From Paenibacillus pini JCM 16418 (GTDB taxonomy: Bacteria; Bacillota; Bacilli; Paenibacillales; Paenibacillaceae): 64,000 nucleotides of DNA. The stretch covers positions 142,486 through 206,485 of the forward strand of contig NZ_BAVZ01000009.1 in assembly GCF_000576305.1 (NCBI RefSeq), read 5' to 3'. Position 1 is the first letter of the stretch; each line of letters begins with the position of its first letter. Below are positions 1 to 8,411 of this stretch, in pieces. The position numbers and the translations under genes were made by a program. Under the pieces are notes generated by a model. That model did not search any database. It was not told where the DNA came from and saw nothing but the letters and a program-made list of their open reading frames with translations.

Positions 1-2
1 CT

Positions 3-248
3 TATTTAAATGACATCAGTCGGGCTCAATACGTTCCTGTTACAGATCAGGAGGCGCTTGATGCGTTAAAGTTACTTTGTCGTACTGAGGGGATTATACC
101 TGCCCTTGAATCGGCACATGCACTTGCTCATGTCATCAAAATGGCACCAAAGCTCACCAAAGAAGATCTTGTCGTGATCTGTCTATCTGGACGTGGTGAT
201 AAGGATGTAGAATCCATCATGACGTACACAGGAGGGAAGAAGCTATGA
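3..248 (+). CDS. trpB: Tryptophan synthase beta chain, C-terminal end (5' truncated by window edge)
   Basis: Only the last 81 residues are present. They read in frame from base 3 to a TGA at 246-248 and contain the TrpB C-terminal signatures '[14 protein letters not shown]' and 'CLSGRGDKD', the latter part of the PLP-phosphate-side region. TrpB condenses indole with serine in the cytosol and forms a tunnelled alpha2beta2 complex with TrpA. Its stop overlaps the trpA start (ATGA), as expected for translational coupling of the two subunits. The gene begins outside the window. Confidence 0.96.
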   Translation, partial: YLNDISRAQYVPVTDQEALDALKLLCRTEGIIPALESAHALAHVIKMAPKLTKEDLVVICLSGRGDKDVESIMTYTGGKKL

Positions 249-1054
249 ATCTGATGGATCAGACATTTACTAGATTGAAAAGCAACGATCAAACGGCTCT
301 TATTCCTTTCTTAACGATAGGTGATCCGGATATAGAAACTACAGTTGATATTATTGTGGAGCTTGAAGCAGCTGGTGCTGATATCGTTGAGCTTGGTGTT
401 CCATACTCCGATCCGCTTGCAGATGGTCCAGTTATTCAACGAGCATCGCAGCGCGCTCTTAAACACAAAGTGAATATACGTACCTGTATGGAAACAGCAG
501 TTAAGGCAAGATCAGCAGGCGTAAAGCTGCCTTTTATTCTATTTACGTACTATAATCCTGTTCTGCAATTCGGACTCGATCAATTCTTCGCTGAATTAAA
601 TGCACATGAAATCAGTGGCTTGATTATACCTGATTTGCCTATTGAAGAGTCTGCTGATATTTACCGCATGGCCGAAACGGCAGGCATTCACCTCGTGCCG
701 TTAGTGGCACCTACGTCTGATGAACGCATTGCTTCGATCGCGTCTAGTGCTAAGGGCTTTGTATACTGTGTTTCCTCTTTGGGCGTCACTGGAGAGCGTG
801 CAAGCTTCTTTGAAGGTATCGAAGATTTTATTCAAAAGGTTAAGACCTATACCGACCTCCCTGTTGCGATTGGCTTTGGGATATCAAGTGGAGAACAAGC
901 GGCAAGATTTGCTCGCATTTGTGATGGTGTTGTTGTGGGTAGTGCAATAGTACGTCAAATTGAAGAGACTATTCCCTTGCTACAGGATGCAGAACGCCGG
1001 CAGGAGGGTCTCTTGCAAATTCGGAATTTTGTGTCACAATTTAAATCAGAATAA
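245..1054 (+). CDS. trpA: Tryptophan synthase alpha chain
   Basis: A 269-aa TIM-barrel enzyme that cleaves indole-3-glycerol phosphate to indole and glyceraldehyde-3-phosphate. The catalytic pair is visible at the canonical positions: Glu49 in 'VELGVPYSD' and Asp60 in 'PLADG'. 'IIPDLPIEE' (loop 6 region) and a glycine-rich phosphate site '[12 protein letters not shown]' follow. It starts with ATG after GGAGGGAAGAAGCT and overlaps the trpB stop by 4 nt. Length is normal for the family. It is followed within 25 nt by hisC, so it belongs to one aromatic operon. Confidence 0.98.
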   Translation: MNLMDQTFTRLKSNDQTALIPFLTIGDPDIETTVDIIVELEAAGADIVELGVPYSDPLADGPVIQRASQRALKHKVNIRTCMETAVKARSAGVKLPFILFTYYNPVLQFGLDQFFAELNAHEISGLIIPDLPIEESADIYRMAETAGIHLVPLVAPTSDERIASIASSAKGFVYCVSSLGVTGERASFFEGIEDFIQKVKTYTDLPVAIGFGISSGEQAARFARICDGVVVGSAIVRQIEETIPLLQDAERRQEGLLQIRNFVSQFKSE

Positions 1055-1078
1055 ATAATTTTGAAAGGGAGGGATCTC

Positions 1079-2179
1079 ATGAAACCGAAATCCCATATTG
1101 TTGATCTACCTGTATATTTACCGGGCAAACCAATTGAAGATGTGAAGCGGGAGCTCGGATTAAAGGAAGTAATCAAGCTCGCTTCTAATGAAAATCCTTT
1201 TGGAGCATCACCTCTTGTCAAAGAAGCGATTATCAAAGAAATTGATAATATTAGCCTATATCCAGATGGTGGCGCGGTCGAGCTAACAAAGGATCTTGCA
1301 CAATATTTAGGTGTGCAACCGAACCAAATTATTTTTGGTTGTGGTTCAGACGAAATTATCGCCTTGATTACTCGCGCATTTTTCGTGACGGGCGATGAGA
1401 CGATTATGGCAGACACGACGTTCTCCGTGTACAAGAGTAATGCGGATATTGAAGGAGCTGTAACCATAGAAGTTCCGTTAAAAGAAGGCAAGCATGATCT
1501 TGAAGCTATGTTATCGAGTGTATCCGAGCGGACTAAAGTCATATGGGTTTGTAATCCTAACAACCCTACAGGAACGATTGTTAGCAAGGATGAATTGATT
1601 GCTTTCTTGGATCAAGTTCCTGCTGAAGTGATGGTCGTACTGGATGAAGCATACTTTGAGTATGTTACGGATCATACTTATCCTGATAGCACAAAATTGT
1701 TGTCTAAATATGCTAACCTAGTAGTGCTTCGCACGTTCTCCAAAATCTATGGACTAGCATCATTACGGATTGGTTACGGAGTAGGTCAACCTGAAGTCAT
1801 TAAACTGATTAATCAAGTACGCGAACCATTTAATACTTCACGTGTAGCTCAAGCGGCTGCAAAGGTTGCATTAGCTGATCAAGCATATGTAGAAAGTTGT
1901 CGTAAATCGAATGCAGAAGGTATTATTCAGTTGCAAGCTGAGTTTGACCGTCTGGGTCTGACTTACTTCCCAGCACATGGTAATTTCATTATGGTGAAGG
2001 TGAATAGACCTGGAGCAGAGGTATTCGAAGCTCTACTTCGCAAAGGTGTGATCATCCGTACGGGTCAAGCCAAATACCCAGAATATATTCGTGTGACCGT
2101 CGGATCACAGGACCAAAATAAAGCATTTATTCATGCACTAGAGCAGGTTCTTAGTGAAGAAAAGACTCCAGTGCAATAA
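1079..2179 (+). CDS. hisC: Histidinol-phosphate / aromatic aminotransferase
   Basis: A 366-aa fold-type I PLP aminotransferase. The PLP lysine lies in 'TFSKIYGLASLRIGY', 'CNPNNPTGT' and 'VLDEAYFEY' are the cofactor-binding motifs, and 'LASNENPFGASP' is the HisC N-terminal signature. I chose the ATG at 1079 because GGGAGG stands 5-6 nt before it; an in-frame TTG at 1061 lies upstream of that site. In Bacillus the hisC gene at the end of the trp operon serves both histidine synthesis and the last transamination to Tyr/Phe. The trpA-hisC-tyrA order here suggests the same double role (inference). Confidence 0.95.
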   Translation: MKPKSHIVDLPVYLPGKPIEDVKRELGLKEVIKLASNENPFGASPLVKEAIIKEIDNISLYPDGGAVELTKDLAQYLGVQPNQIIFGCGSDEIIALITRAFFVTGDETIMADTTFSVYKSNADIEGAVTIEVPLKEGKHDLEAMLSSVSERTKVIWVCNPNNPTGTIVSKDELIAFLDQVPAEVMVVLDEAYFEYVTDHTYPDSTKLLSKYANLVVLRTFSKIYGLASLRIGYGVGQPEVIKLINQVREPFNTSRVAQAAAKVALADQAYVESCRKSNAEGIIQLQAEFDRLGLTYFPAHGNFIMVKVNRPGAEVFEALLRKGVIIRTGQAKYPEYIRVTVGSQDQNKAFIHALEQVLSEEKTPVQ

Positions 2180-2202
2180 TGCAAACAATGAAGTGAGGTA
2201 AC

Positions 2203-3297
2203 ATGACTACAAAAATTGCTATTTTCGGCGTAGGACTTATTGGCGGGTCACTAGCGCTTTGTTTTAAAGGTAAGCCTGATATAACCGTGGTGGGCCATGC
2301 CCACCGCGCTAGTTCCGCGGATAAATATATAAGTCGTGGCGTGGTTGATTCCGCGACATTATCTTTGGAGGAAGCGGCACTTGATGCCGACTTTATTTTT
2401 TTATGTGTTCCCGTGGGTATGTTGGAGGATTATCTATCTCGGTTAAGCCAACTTCCTTTGAAAAAAGGGTGCATCATAACCGATGTGGGCAGCACCAAGG
2501 CGAGTATTTGTGCTGCGGCTGAATCGTACCACTTCCATGATGCATATTTCATTGGAGGGCATCCTATGGCCGGCTCTGAACGTTCTGGTGTTGAAGCTGC
2601 TTCGCCACTTCTATTTGAGAATGCGTACTATGTCTTAACACCGTCAGCAGCTGTTCCAGAACATGTATATGTTCAATTGGAACAGCTACTTACTTACACT
2701 CGTGCTCAAATTGTAAAGGTCGATGCAGAGCATCACGACGAGATCGTTGGAGCTATAAGTCACTTACCACATATTATTGCGGTGGCATTGGTTAATCAGG
2801 TGCGTGATTATAATGAATCAGATTCATTATACCGCAGGCTTGCTGCGGGTGGATTCCGCGACATTACAAGAATTGCATCCAGTGATCCCGTGATTTGGCG
2901 CGACATTCTATTAAATAACCGCCAAGTGATGCTGCGGATGCTAAAAGACTGGAATAAAGGGATTTCTGCTTTTGTACAAATGCTTGAAGAAGCTAATGGG
3001 GATGCCATAATGGAGGAATTCTCCAAAGCCAATGACTTCCGCAGTGAACTTCCTGAGCGTCGTAAAGGTATGATCACGCCTCTGCTGGATTTGTATATTG
3101 ATGTACCGGATCATCCCGGTATTATCGGTAAAATTGCGACGGAGCTTGGGACGAACCATATTAACCTTAGTAACATGCAAATTATCGAAAGCCGCGAGGA
3201 TGTGCCAGGAATTTTACGACTGTCTTTCCGAGAAGAAGAGGATCTGGAGAGAGCTAAACAACTGCTGCAAACACTCCATTATAATGTAACACAGTGA
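2203..3297 (+). CDS. tyrA: Prephenate dehydrogenase with C-terminal ACT domain
   Basis: 364 aa. The N-terminal Rossmann motif is 'GVGLIGGSLA' (about residues 8-17). The prephenate-binding region has 'HPMAGSERSGVEAA' and 'ISHLPHIIAVAL'. A C-terminal ACT domain starts near residue 292 ('DVPDHPGIIGKIATELG') and probably binds tyrosine for feedback control, as in other Bacillales TyrA (inference). It converts prephenate to 4-hydroxyphenylpyruvate with NAD+. The start ATG follows GTGAGGTAAC. It is the last gene of the trp-hisC-tyrA unit here; the aroA/aroE-type gene that follows tyrA in B. subtilis is absent. Confidence 0.97.
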   Translation: MTTKIAIFGVGLIGGSLALCFKGKPDITVVGHAHRASSADKYISRGVVDSATLSLEEAALDADFIFLCVPVGMLEDYLSRLSQLPLKKGCIITDVGSTKASICAAAESYHFHDAYFIGGHPMAGSERSGVEAASPLLFENAYYVLTPSAAVPEHVYVQLEQLLTYTRAQIVKVDAEHHDEIVGAISHLPHIIAVALVNQVRDYNESDSLYRRLAAGGFRDITRIASSDPVIWRDILLNNRQVMLRMLKDWNKGISAFVQMLEEANGDAIMEEFSKANDFRSELPERRKGMITPLLDLYIDVPDHPGIIGKIATELGTNHINLSNMQIIESREDVPGILRLSFREEEDLERAKQLLQTLHYNVTQ

Positions 3298-3337
3298 TCA
3301 TTTTTGAAACGCTTACAACGTTGATTTAAAAAGGATG

Positions 3338-3366
3338 TTGACAAAATGAAAACGTATACATATAAT
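3338..3366 (+). promoter_or_regulatory. Consensus sigma-A promoter
   Basis: TTGACA (3338-3343) and TATAAT (3361-3366) are both exact consensus hexamers with an ideal 17-nt spacer. Transcription should start near 3373, only about 85 nt before the terminator at 3431-3457. The next gene is about 480 nt downstream, so the promoter most likely makes a short RNA. Confidence 0.8.
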
Positions 3367-3372
3367 GAAAGT

Positions 3373-3457
3373 ACAGTATGGTTTCTCTCCACTCCTATCC
3401 AAATACTTTCCTCCCCAGCGTGGGGGGAGCGGTCGCTAATATAGCGGCCTTTTTTTT
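3373..3457 (+). ncRNA. Candidate small RNA, about 85 nt
   Basis: The interval between the predicted start and the intrinsic terminator has no convincing protein. It has a pyrimidine/C-rich 5' half (TCTCTCCACTCCTATCC, TTTCCTCCCC) that could pair with purine-rich Shine-Dalgarno sequences. A first hairpin forms between CTCCCC and GGGGAG (3412-3429) and is followed by the terminator hairpin. C-rich loops next to a terminator are typical of Firmicute sRNAs such as RoxS and FsrA; no homology to either is claimed. The 32-codon ORF at 3346-3444 starts upstream of the predicted start site and is an alternative explanation if tyrA transcripts read through. Confidence 0.45.
3431..3457 (+). terminator. 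Intrinsic terminator
   Basis: GGTCGCTA / TAGCGGCC form an 8-bp stem (one G-U) with a 3-nt loop, followed directly by eight T residues. Confidence 0.85.
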
Positions 3458-3465
3458 ATGTCTAT

Positions 3466-3501
3466 AACAAATAGCCCACCGCCGAGGTCGGGTTATTTGT
3501 T
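3466..3501. repeat. 12-bp inverted repeat downstream of terminator
   Basis: AACAAATAGCCC and GGGTTATTTGTT pair over 12 bp (one G-U) around a 12-nt loop. No strong T tract follows on the plus strand. On the minus strand the repeat leads toward the A8/T8 tract, so it may be a backup or reverse-strand terminator. Confidence 0.5.
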
Positions 3502-3654
3502 TGCTCTATTAGAATAATGTATAATCTTCCAAAAGAGATTGATAGAATTTCACCTAAGATAGAATTGACACTGTTTATAAAACGAGTTGTTTCGCTATAG
3601 TTCTAGTCAAAGTGAGAAGGTATGCAGGGTTGAACTGACTAGCAAACGTTAATA

Positions 3655-3663
3655 TGTTACAAT
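3655..3663 (+). promoter_or_regulatory. Possible extended -10 promoter for the sigma gene
   Basis: TGTTACAAT reads as TGn followed by TACAAT, an extended -10. No good -35 is visible. It lies about 180 nt before the sigma factor start. Confidence 0.35.
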
Positions 3664-3765
3664 GATTTAAGATAGTTTTATAGAAAACTTGGGAAATTTG
3701 CCAAATACATATTTTTAACGGATAAACGGTTTAATTGAAAAAGTGTTCTTTTTTTAAAAGAGACC

Positions 3766-3791
3766 GCAACTTTTTACATCCGATTCGGTAC
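3766..3791 (+). promoter_or_regulatory. Possible ECF-type promoter (autoregulation)
   Basis: GCAACTTTTT followed 15 nt after the AAC by CGGTAC resembles the AAC...CGT bipartite form recognised by Bacillus ECF sigma factors. The -35-like element is nearly identical to the one before the second amidase gene (55958-55982). The -10 half is weaker, so this is tentative. Confidence 0.35.
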
Positions 3792-3844
3792 TAATGTACA
3801 ACTGAATCGAACGGGTGCCGTTTTTGCACGGGCGAGGAGGTAAC

Positions 3845-4444
3845 ATGGAAATGACGGATTCTCAATTGATAAGGGACATCAAAGAGGGCAACACAGAGCT
3901 CTTTTCTGAATTAATGCGCCGTTATCAGAGGAAAATTTTGACATTTGTATATCATATGCTCAAAAGCTCTCATATGGAGCTGCTAGCAGAGGATCTGTGT
4001 TCTGAAACGTTTTATAAGGCATTCAGAGGTCTAAATTCGTTTCGAGAGGTGGATGCTTCTTTCTCCACCTGGTTATACACGATTGCACGAAATACGGTTC
4101 TAAGCGAGCTTAGGAAGCAGCGAACAGCTCATGTTCCTTTGGAGGAAAGCGGATACATCCCCCTTGCTTCTTCAGATATTGCACCAGAGCAAGCCATGCT
4201 ACGTAACGAGAAAGTGGGCAAGGTGCGCGAGGCTATCAATAAACTTCCAGAGAAACAGCGTTCTGCTTTGATACTACGTGAGTACGATCAACTGGATTAT
4301 CAGGAAATTGCCGATATATTGGGACAAAGCGTAAGCTCAGTCAAATCGCTATTATTCCGTGCACGCTCAAGTGTTAAAGTACAACTAGAACCTTATTTTT
4401 ATGAACATATCTATGAACATTATGAAGGGATGAAAAGCAAATGA
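3845..4444 (+). CDS. ECF-type RNA polymerase sigma factor
   Basis: 199 aa. Region 2 appears as 'LFSELMRRYQRKILTFVYHM' and 'AEDLCSETFYKAFRGLNSFR', and ends in 'FSTWLYTIARNTVLSELRK' (region 2.4). Region 4 is 'LPEKQRSALILREYDQLDY', followed by the helix-turn-helix 'QEIADILGQSVSSVKSLLFR'. The start chosen is the ATG at 3845 after GAGGAGGTAAC; an upstream in-frame start lies before that site. The stop overlaps the next start (ATGA), pairing it with a membrane anti-sigma. It probably responds to envelope stress (inference from the membrane partner). Not assigned to a named sigma. Confidence 0.92.
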   Translation: MEMTDSQLIRDIKEGNTELFSELMRRYQRKILTFVYHMLKSSHMELLAEDLCSETFYKAFRGLNSFREVDASFSTWLYTIARNTVLSELRKQRTAHVPLEESGYIPLASSDIAPEQAMLRNEKVGKVREAINKLPEKQRSALILREYDQLDYQEIADILGQSVSSVKSLLFRARSSVKVQLEPYFYEHIYEHYEGMKSK

Positions 4445-5052
4445 ATTGCGACGAGGCTCAGGAACTGTTCGGGCTCGCGACGGATATGCCTTTGCATGAT
4501 CTGAAACGACGTCTTTTTGAACAGCATATGGCCACTTGCAGGGATTGTGCGGCTGAATTCGAAGTATGGAAAGAAAGCCATCATCTAATTATAAAATTAC
4601 AGGCAGAATTTACAGAATTTCAGGCTGAAGCAATTAATCGCAATGTCATGGATCGCATTTATCGCGAATCTCCATGGCTTATTCCTGACCAAGGACAGCC
4701 CTTTGCTGTTTCGGGATCAACCCGGAAACGCTTTTCTTTATGGATTGCCGGATTTGTGATGGTGTTTTTGTGCAGTTTTCTATATTTTACGATTTTCTAT
4801 CAACATGAAGGTAATGAAACTGCTAGCTCTTCGATATCAACCGGTATTATACCTACGGGAATTGCTAACAGTTCTTCACTCATATCAGAACCGTATACTT
4901 ATGATATGCCTTCACCGCATAATGGGGGCATTATGGACCCGCTTGTGATTAGCATGAGTCCTTCGCATCCGCAGTATTGGATGATATTATCTATACTTGG
5001 AGTAGGAATGGCGTTATTCTCTTTAAGCAGAGTTAGTAAGATTAGGCGATAG
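4441..5052 (+). CDS. Zinc-binding-type membrane anti-sigma factor
   Basis: 203 aa, translationally coupled to the ECF sigma gene. The N-terminus has 'MNCDEAQELFG' and a His-x3-Cys-x2-Cys motif, 'HMATCRDC' (about residues 29-36), typical of ZAS anti-sigma domains that hold the sigma factor in the cytosol. A membrane segment follows at about 95-118 ('LWIAGFVMVFLCSFLYFTIF'), then an extracytoplasmic Ser/Pro-rich stretch, and a second hydrophobic segment near the C-terminus ('WMILSILGVGMALFSL'). Function is assigned from motif and neighbour. Confidence 0.85.
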   Translation: MNCDEAQELFGLATDMPLHDLKRRLFEQHMATCRDCAAEFEVWKESHHLIIKLQAEFTEFQAEAINRNVMDRIYRESPWLIPDQGQPFAVSGSTRKRFSLWIAGFVMVFLCSFLYFTIFYQHEGNETASSSISTGIIPTGIANSSSLISEPYTYDMPSPHNGGIMDPLVISMSPSHPQYWMILSILGVGMALFSLSRVSKIRR

Positions 5053-5088
5053 CATCAAATACATACAGCGAAGAGGGTGTAAACAATC

Positions 5089-5673
5089 ATGAGGATCGGC
5101 TTAATTCGTCACGGGCAAACGGATTGGAATGTAATTGGAAGAATACAGGGCCAAAGTGACATTCCGCTTAACAATGAAGGTAGAAGACAAGCTGAACTGC
5201 TAGCGAATAGACTTCTTCAAGAAAAGGATTCATGGGATTTTGTAGTCAGTAGTGGTTTATCACGAGCTCAAGAGACGGGCAATATTATTGCTTCTAAACT
5301 TGGGATTCCATTATATGATCCAGACATACGTCTGAATGAACGAGCATTTGGGCAAGTGGAGGGTCTTACTGCAACTGAACGGGAACAAAAGTGGGGCCAG
5401 AATTGGGAGCAACATGATTTGGGTCAAGAGAAGGATGAAGATATTCAAGTTCGTGGTCTTCAGTTCATGGAGGACATGTGGATGAAATATCCTGATAAGA
5501 ACATGCTTGTAATTAGTCATGGTGGATTTCTAGCACAGCTCTTTAGACGTCTCTATCAAGACAAATATACAGAGCGGATTGGGAATTTGTCACTTACGAT
5601 ACTTGAGAAAAAAGATATAGACTGGGTTCCACAATTGTTTAACTGCACACGCCATTTATTGGAGAATAAGTAA
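5089..5673 (+). CDS. Histidine phosphatase family protein (phosphoglycerate mutase-like)
   Basis: 194 aa. The RHG active site 'LIRHGQTDWN' is at residues 5-14, and the second catalytic histidine is in 'MLVISHGGFLAQL'. 'RLNERAFGQVEGLT' gives the third conserved region. This branch of the family includes cofactor-dependent phosphoglycerate mutases and broad phosphatases such as PhoE/CobC, and the substrate cannot be told from sequence. It stands alone, with its own terminator starting at the stop codon. Confidence 0.88.
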   Translation: MRIGLIRHGQTDWNVIGRIQGQSDIPLNNEGRRQAELLANRLLQEKDSWDFVVSSGLSRAQETGNIIASKLGIPLYDPDIRLNERAFGQVEGLTATEREQKWGQNWEQHDLGQEKDEDIQVRGLQFMEDMWMKYPDKNMLVISHGGFLAQLFRRLYQDKYTERIGNLSLTILEKKDIDWVPQLFNCTRHLLENK

Positions 5674-5703
5674 TAACTCGATATGATCGGGTTATTTTTT
5701 TTG
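5672..5703 (+). terminator. Intrinsic terminator after the phosphatase gene
   Basis: AATAACTCGAT / ATCGGGTTATT form an 11-bp stem with a 3-nt loop, running into a T8 tract. It begins within the stop codon. Confidence 0.9.
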
Positions 5704-5766
5704 CCTTGTCCGAATAAAAATTGTAATAATTCCCATAATGGTATTAAAACGGCGAGGCGATGTGAC

Positions 5767-6912
5767 ATGAATTTAGCGGATATGCTAACGTATGCGGATA
5801 TCGGTCAGCTGACAACCATTGCAAGCCATTATGCATGCCAGTGCAAGCGGAATTCAAAGCACGACCTGATCCAAAGTATACTGGTCACCTTGAACCGCAG
5901 GGAATTTATCGAGCAACAAGTAAACTCCATTTCAGTAGCTGATTTACGTTTTCTCAATGCCATTTTGTTTGATAAACGAGGATTATTCAGTCTAGAGGAC
6001 ATCATAGCAGTCGTTAAACAAACGTCATTCGATGATGACAACATTGAGTTACGAATCGAAAGTAAGAGTAAAGAAACACCAAGAGAAGCTATTGCACGTT
6101 ACAAACGAAGTGGTTGGTTATTTAACGGGATGACGTCTAGTACCAAATATCTGTTCCAGATGCCGAATGATTTAAAAGAGCGTTTCCGAATTGAGCTAGG
6201 GGCTGCACTGTCTCGGCAAATATGCAGAACAGGTGAGCCTCCCGTATATCGTGAGGAACAGGGTTTATGTGCTGAAGACTTGTTGTTGTTCTTGCGCTAC
6301 ATTAAACAACAGTCTATAGAATTAAATCAGGAATTCATCATGTATAGACGGACTCAGCAGCAGATTATGGACATGTTCCATGTGCAAGAATCTCTTGTTG
6401 TAAAAGGTGGTTTTCGTTTTGGCTATGGCAGAATGTATAGTGCGTACCCAGACCGATTGGCCTTGCTTTACGATTACGCATATCAACAAGGATATATTGA
6501 TGAGAATGGGAACATGCTTACTTTAACAGCACTTGGTCTAGAAGTAGCTGAAACTGGGAAAAAGGAAAATATGCTACATATGTTCCGCTTTTGGCTAAAG
6601 CTGTATAAGGGTGCAATACCGAATCTTTCATCGTTAGTGTATTGGACAAGCGAGTGTTGCAGAGATTGGGTTACGGTTTCTTCTCTACATGATTCACTTC
6701 GATATCTGATTAAACCCTATTACTATGACACAGCAGAATCCATTCTGAATCAGCGCGTACTGGGAATGATGATGCATTTAGGTTTAATCAGGATTGGCGA
6801 AAGCCCTCTCCATGGTAAGGTCATACGAATGACAACATGGGGAATGAAGCTTGCGGATAAGAGCTCTTATCTAGAGAATGGTTTGCTTGCTCCACTCATT
6901 GACAAGGGATAG
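5767..6912 (+). CDS. Conserved protein of unknown function, 381 aa
   Basis: I do not recognise the exact family. It begins 'MNLADMLTYADIGQLTTIAS' and is a soluble, mainly helical protein with basic N-terminal segments. The C-terminal half ('DRLALLYDYAYQQGYIDE', 'LTALGLEVAE', 'LGLIRIGES') reads like winged-helix modules of the helicase-associated / XPB N-terminal-like type, but this is a weak impression. The start at 5767 was chosen because an upstream in-frame ATG lies inside the preceding terminator; GAGGCGATG precedes the ATG. It has no membrane segment and no signal peptide. Confidence 0.75.
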   Translation: MNLADMLTYADIGQLTTIASHYACQCKRNSKHDLIQSILVTLNRREFIEQQVNSISVADLRFLNAILFDKRGLFSLEDIIAVVKQTSFDDDNIELRIESKSKETPREAIARYKRSGWLFNGMTSSTKYLFQMPNDLKERFRIELGAALSRQICRTGEPPVYREEQGLCAEDLLLFLRYIKQQSIELNQEFIMYRRTQQQIMDMFHVQESLVVKGGFRFGYGRMYSAYPDRLALLYDYAYQQGYIDENGNMLTLTALGLEVAETGKKENMLHMFRFWLKLYKGAIPNLSSLVYWTSECCRDWVTVSSLHDSLRYLIKPYYYDTAESILNQRVLGMMMHLGLIRIGESPLHGKVIRMTTWGMKLADKSSYLENGLLAPLIDKG

Positions 6913-6954
6913 ATGTGTTGTTACAATCACTCCCAAAGTAAGGAGTGAAGTGGG

Positions 6955-7460
6955 ATGTTAATCAAATATTACGAGCAAATGCCTCGTATTCATTCTTCAG
7001 TCTACATGGCTGAAGGTGCCAAAATTATAGGTGACGTTCAAGTAGGAGAAGAGTCAAGTATATGGTTTAACGCCGTTCTCAGAGGAGATATGGCGCCCAT
7101 TCTGATTGGTAACCGTTGCAATATTCAAGATGGACCGTTGGTCACGTTAATACGGATCAGCCGCTCATTCTCGCTGATGAAGTATCGGTTGGACACGCTG
7201 CTATTATCCACGGATGTACGATAGGCAAAGGTACATTAATTGGTATGGGGGCGATCGTACTGAACGGTGCAGACATTGGTGAATATGCTTTAGTAGGAGC
7301 AGGTTCTATCGTTACTGAGAACAAAAAGATACCACCCTATACACTTTCTCTTGGTTCACCTGCCAGAGTAGTTCGAGAGCTAACTGAGGAAGATTTACAG
7401 AGAATGACCCGGACTATGGAAGGATACGTTGAGAAGGGGAGAGCGTATAGGATGTTTTAA
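6955..7460 (+). pseudogene. Gamma-carbonic anhydrase-like hexapeptide protein, frameshifted
   Basis: Two overlapping frames make one YtoA/YrdA-type left-handed beta-helix protein of about 168 aa. The first part reads 'IIGDVQVGEESSIWFNAVLR' and 'IGNRCNIQDG'. The second part reads 'VGHVNTDQPL', 'VGHAAIIHGCTIGKGTLIGM' and 'KIPPYTLSLGSPARVVRELT'. The join near 7132 lacks one base ('GAT GGA CC GTT GGT CAC'). The three metal-binding histidines expected for the family are supplied by the second frame ('GHV', 'VGH', 'IHG'). Everything else is intact, so the break is probably a sequencing error. Members are carbonic anhydrases or acyltransferase-like; the activity is not known here. Confidence 0.85.
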
Positions 7461-7483
7461 ACAAAGCTTCGGAGGTGCATCCT

Positions 7484-7671
7484 ATGGATAAAATGAAAGT
7501 TACGTATGAAGTCATGTTGGGGCTGGCGGCTGAAATGGTATGGATGAAGCGTTGCGTAATCACCGGGGCGAAGAACTTTATCGTGAAATTGACAGGGCGC
7601 TTGCTTCAGGAGACGAGGCGGCTTTTCTTAATCTAACGGATGAACTGAAATTACTCTATAGAATGAATTAG
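7484..7671 (+). pseudogene. IDEAL-domain protein (YpiB C-terminal-like), frameshifted
   Basis: A short gene after GGAGGTGCATCCT. Frame one reads 'MDKMKVTYEVMLGLAAEMV'. After a missing base near 7540 the next frame continues 'LDEALRNHRGEELYREIDRA' and then 'LASGDEAAFLNLTDELKLLY' to a TAG at 7669-7671. Together these give a 62-aa IDEAL domain (Ile/Leu-Asp-x-Ala-Leu with an Arg/Glu-rich helix). In Bacillales an IDEAL protein (ypiB) stands just before ypiF and qcrA, as here. Its role is unknown. Without correcting the shift no gene would be called. Confidence 0.8.
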
Positions 7672-7703
7672 TAATAGAACCGATATCGGCTCCGTGTGAA
7701 ATT

Positions 7704-7743
7704 AAAAAAGAAATGCAGCTTAAATCTGCATTTCTTTTTTTTT
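7704..7743 (+). terminator. Strong intrinsic terminator
   Basis: AAAAAAGAAATGCAG and CTGCATTTCTTTTTT form a long A/T-flanked stem with a 7-nt loop. The T tract follows on the plus strand, and the A tract gives activity in both directions. Confidence 0.9.
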
Positions 7744-7802
7744 ACTTAAAAAAAGGCATATAATGAAATATAATGGTGAAAAATGATGGAAAGGGTGAAA
7801 TC

Positions 7803-8222
7803 ATGAAATTCAGTGAAGTAGAGGAAACAACTTGGGATGAACTCTCCCCATATTTTGACACCTGTCTTATACCTTATACGGGTTTAACTGGAAATGAAAC
7901 TCCGATTCAAGCAACAAAGGCGCTGGAGCGATTGCGTGATTTTATGGATCTGGTGGAAATCCCATTTAAGGGAAGAGTGATTACATACCCAGCATTTCAA
8001 TATGGACTTGGAGAAGATTATTCATTATTAAATGAAGTATGTCATCATGTCAAAACTACAGGCTTTCGTTATGTGATTATAATGACGGCGGATGCTAACG
8101 TGGATGGAGAAAAACTGAACAACTGCAACTTACTACTATCTCTTCAAAGTATGAAGGAAGAGGGACAAGCCATTTCAGCAGCAGTTATTAAAGAAAAAAT
8201 ACAGAATTTATGGAGTGAGTAG
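7803..8222 (+). CDS. ypiF: DUF2487 protein (YpiF-like)
   Basis: 139 aa, soluble, beginning 'MKFSEVEETTWDELSPYFDT'. It has the conserved core 'CLIPYTGLTGNETP' and 'GRVITYPAFQYG' of the YpiF family, whose function is unknown. The ATG at 7803 follows AAAGGGTGAAATC; an in-frame ATG ten codons upstream lacks a site. Its position directly before qcrA is the same as in B. subtilis, which supports the family assignment. A possible link to bc-complex assembly is inference from synteny only. Confidence 0.85.
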   Translation: MKFSEVEETTWDELSPYFDTCLIPYTGLTGNETPIQATKALERLRDFMDLVEIPFKGRVITYPAFQYGLGEDYSLLNEVCHHVKTTGFRYVIIMTADANVDGEKLNNCNLLLSLQSMKEEGQAISAAVIKEKIQNLWSE

Positions 8223-8303
8223 GATTAAAATGCAAATGTGACAGAAAATCAACAATTTAATTGGTGAATTCTTCAAGAGTTCCATAAAATGATATGTAAA
8301 TTC

Positions 8304-8332
8304 TTGACGGTCTTATAAGGCTCATATATTAT
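8304..8332 (+). promoter_or_regulatory. Sigma-A promoter for qcrABC
   Basis: TTGACG (8304-8309) and TATTAT (8327-8332) are separated by 17 nt. The start would lie near 8340, giving a leader of about 70 nt before qcrA. Confidence 0.65.
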
Positions 8333-8411
8333 TATTATGTCCTAGTAAGTCGTGTGATAATAATCATTGAAGTACTAAAAGAATTGGTTGACAAAGGGGG
8401 TTGAAGACATT

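Larger units (their letters stand above)
3298..3844. other. 547-base non-coding interval between tyrA and an ECF sigma gene
   Basis: This holds a consensus sigma-A promoter (3338-3366), a C-rich stretch, an intrinsic terminator (3431-3457), a second long hairpin (3466-3501) and, further down, two candidate promoter elements for the sigma factor gene (3655-3663 and 3766-3791). A 32-codon reading frame with a moderate ribosome site (AAGGATG) runs from ATG 3346 to TAG 3442-3444 and overlaps the promoter and terminator. No larger gene was recognised. Confidence 0.7.

Noticed and set aside
1061..1081. TTG start for hisC six codons upstream
   Set aside because: The ribosome site GGGAGG lies after this TTG and points to the ATG at 1079.
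955..1587. 210-codon open frame on the minus strand
   Set aside because: Antisense to the trpA end and hisC, no ribosome site or family resemblance.
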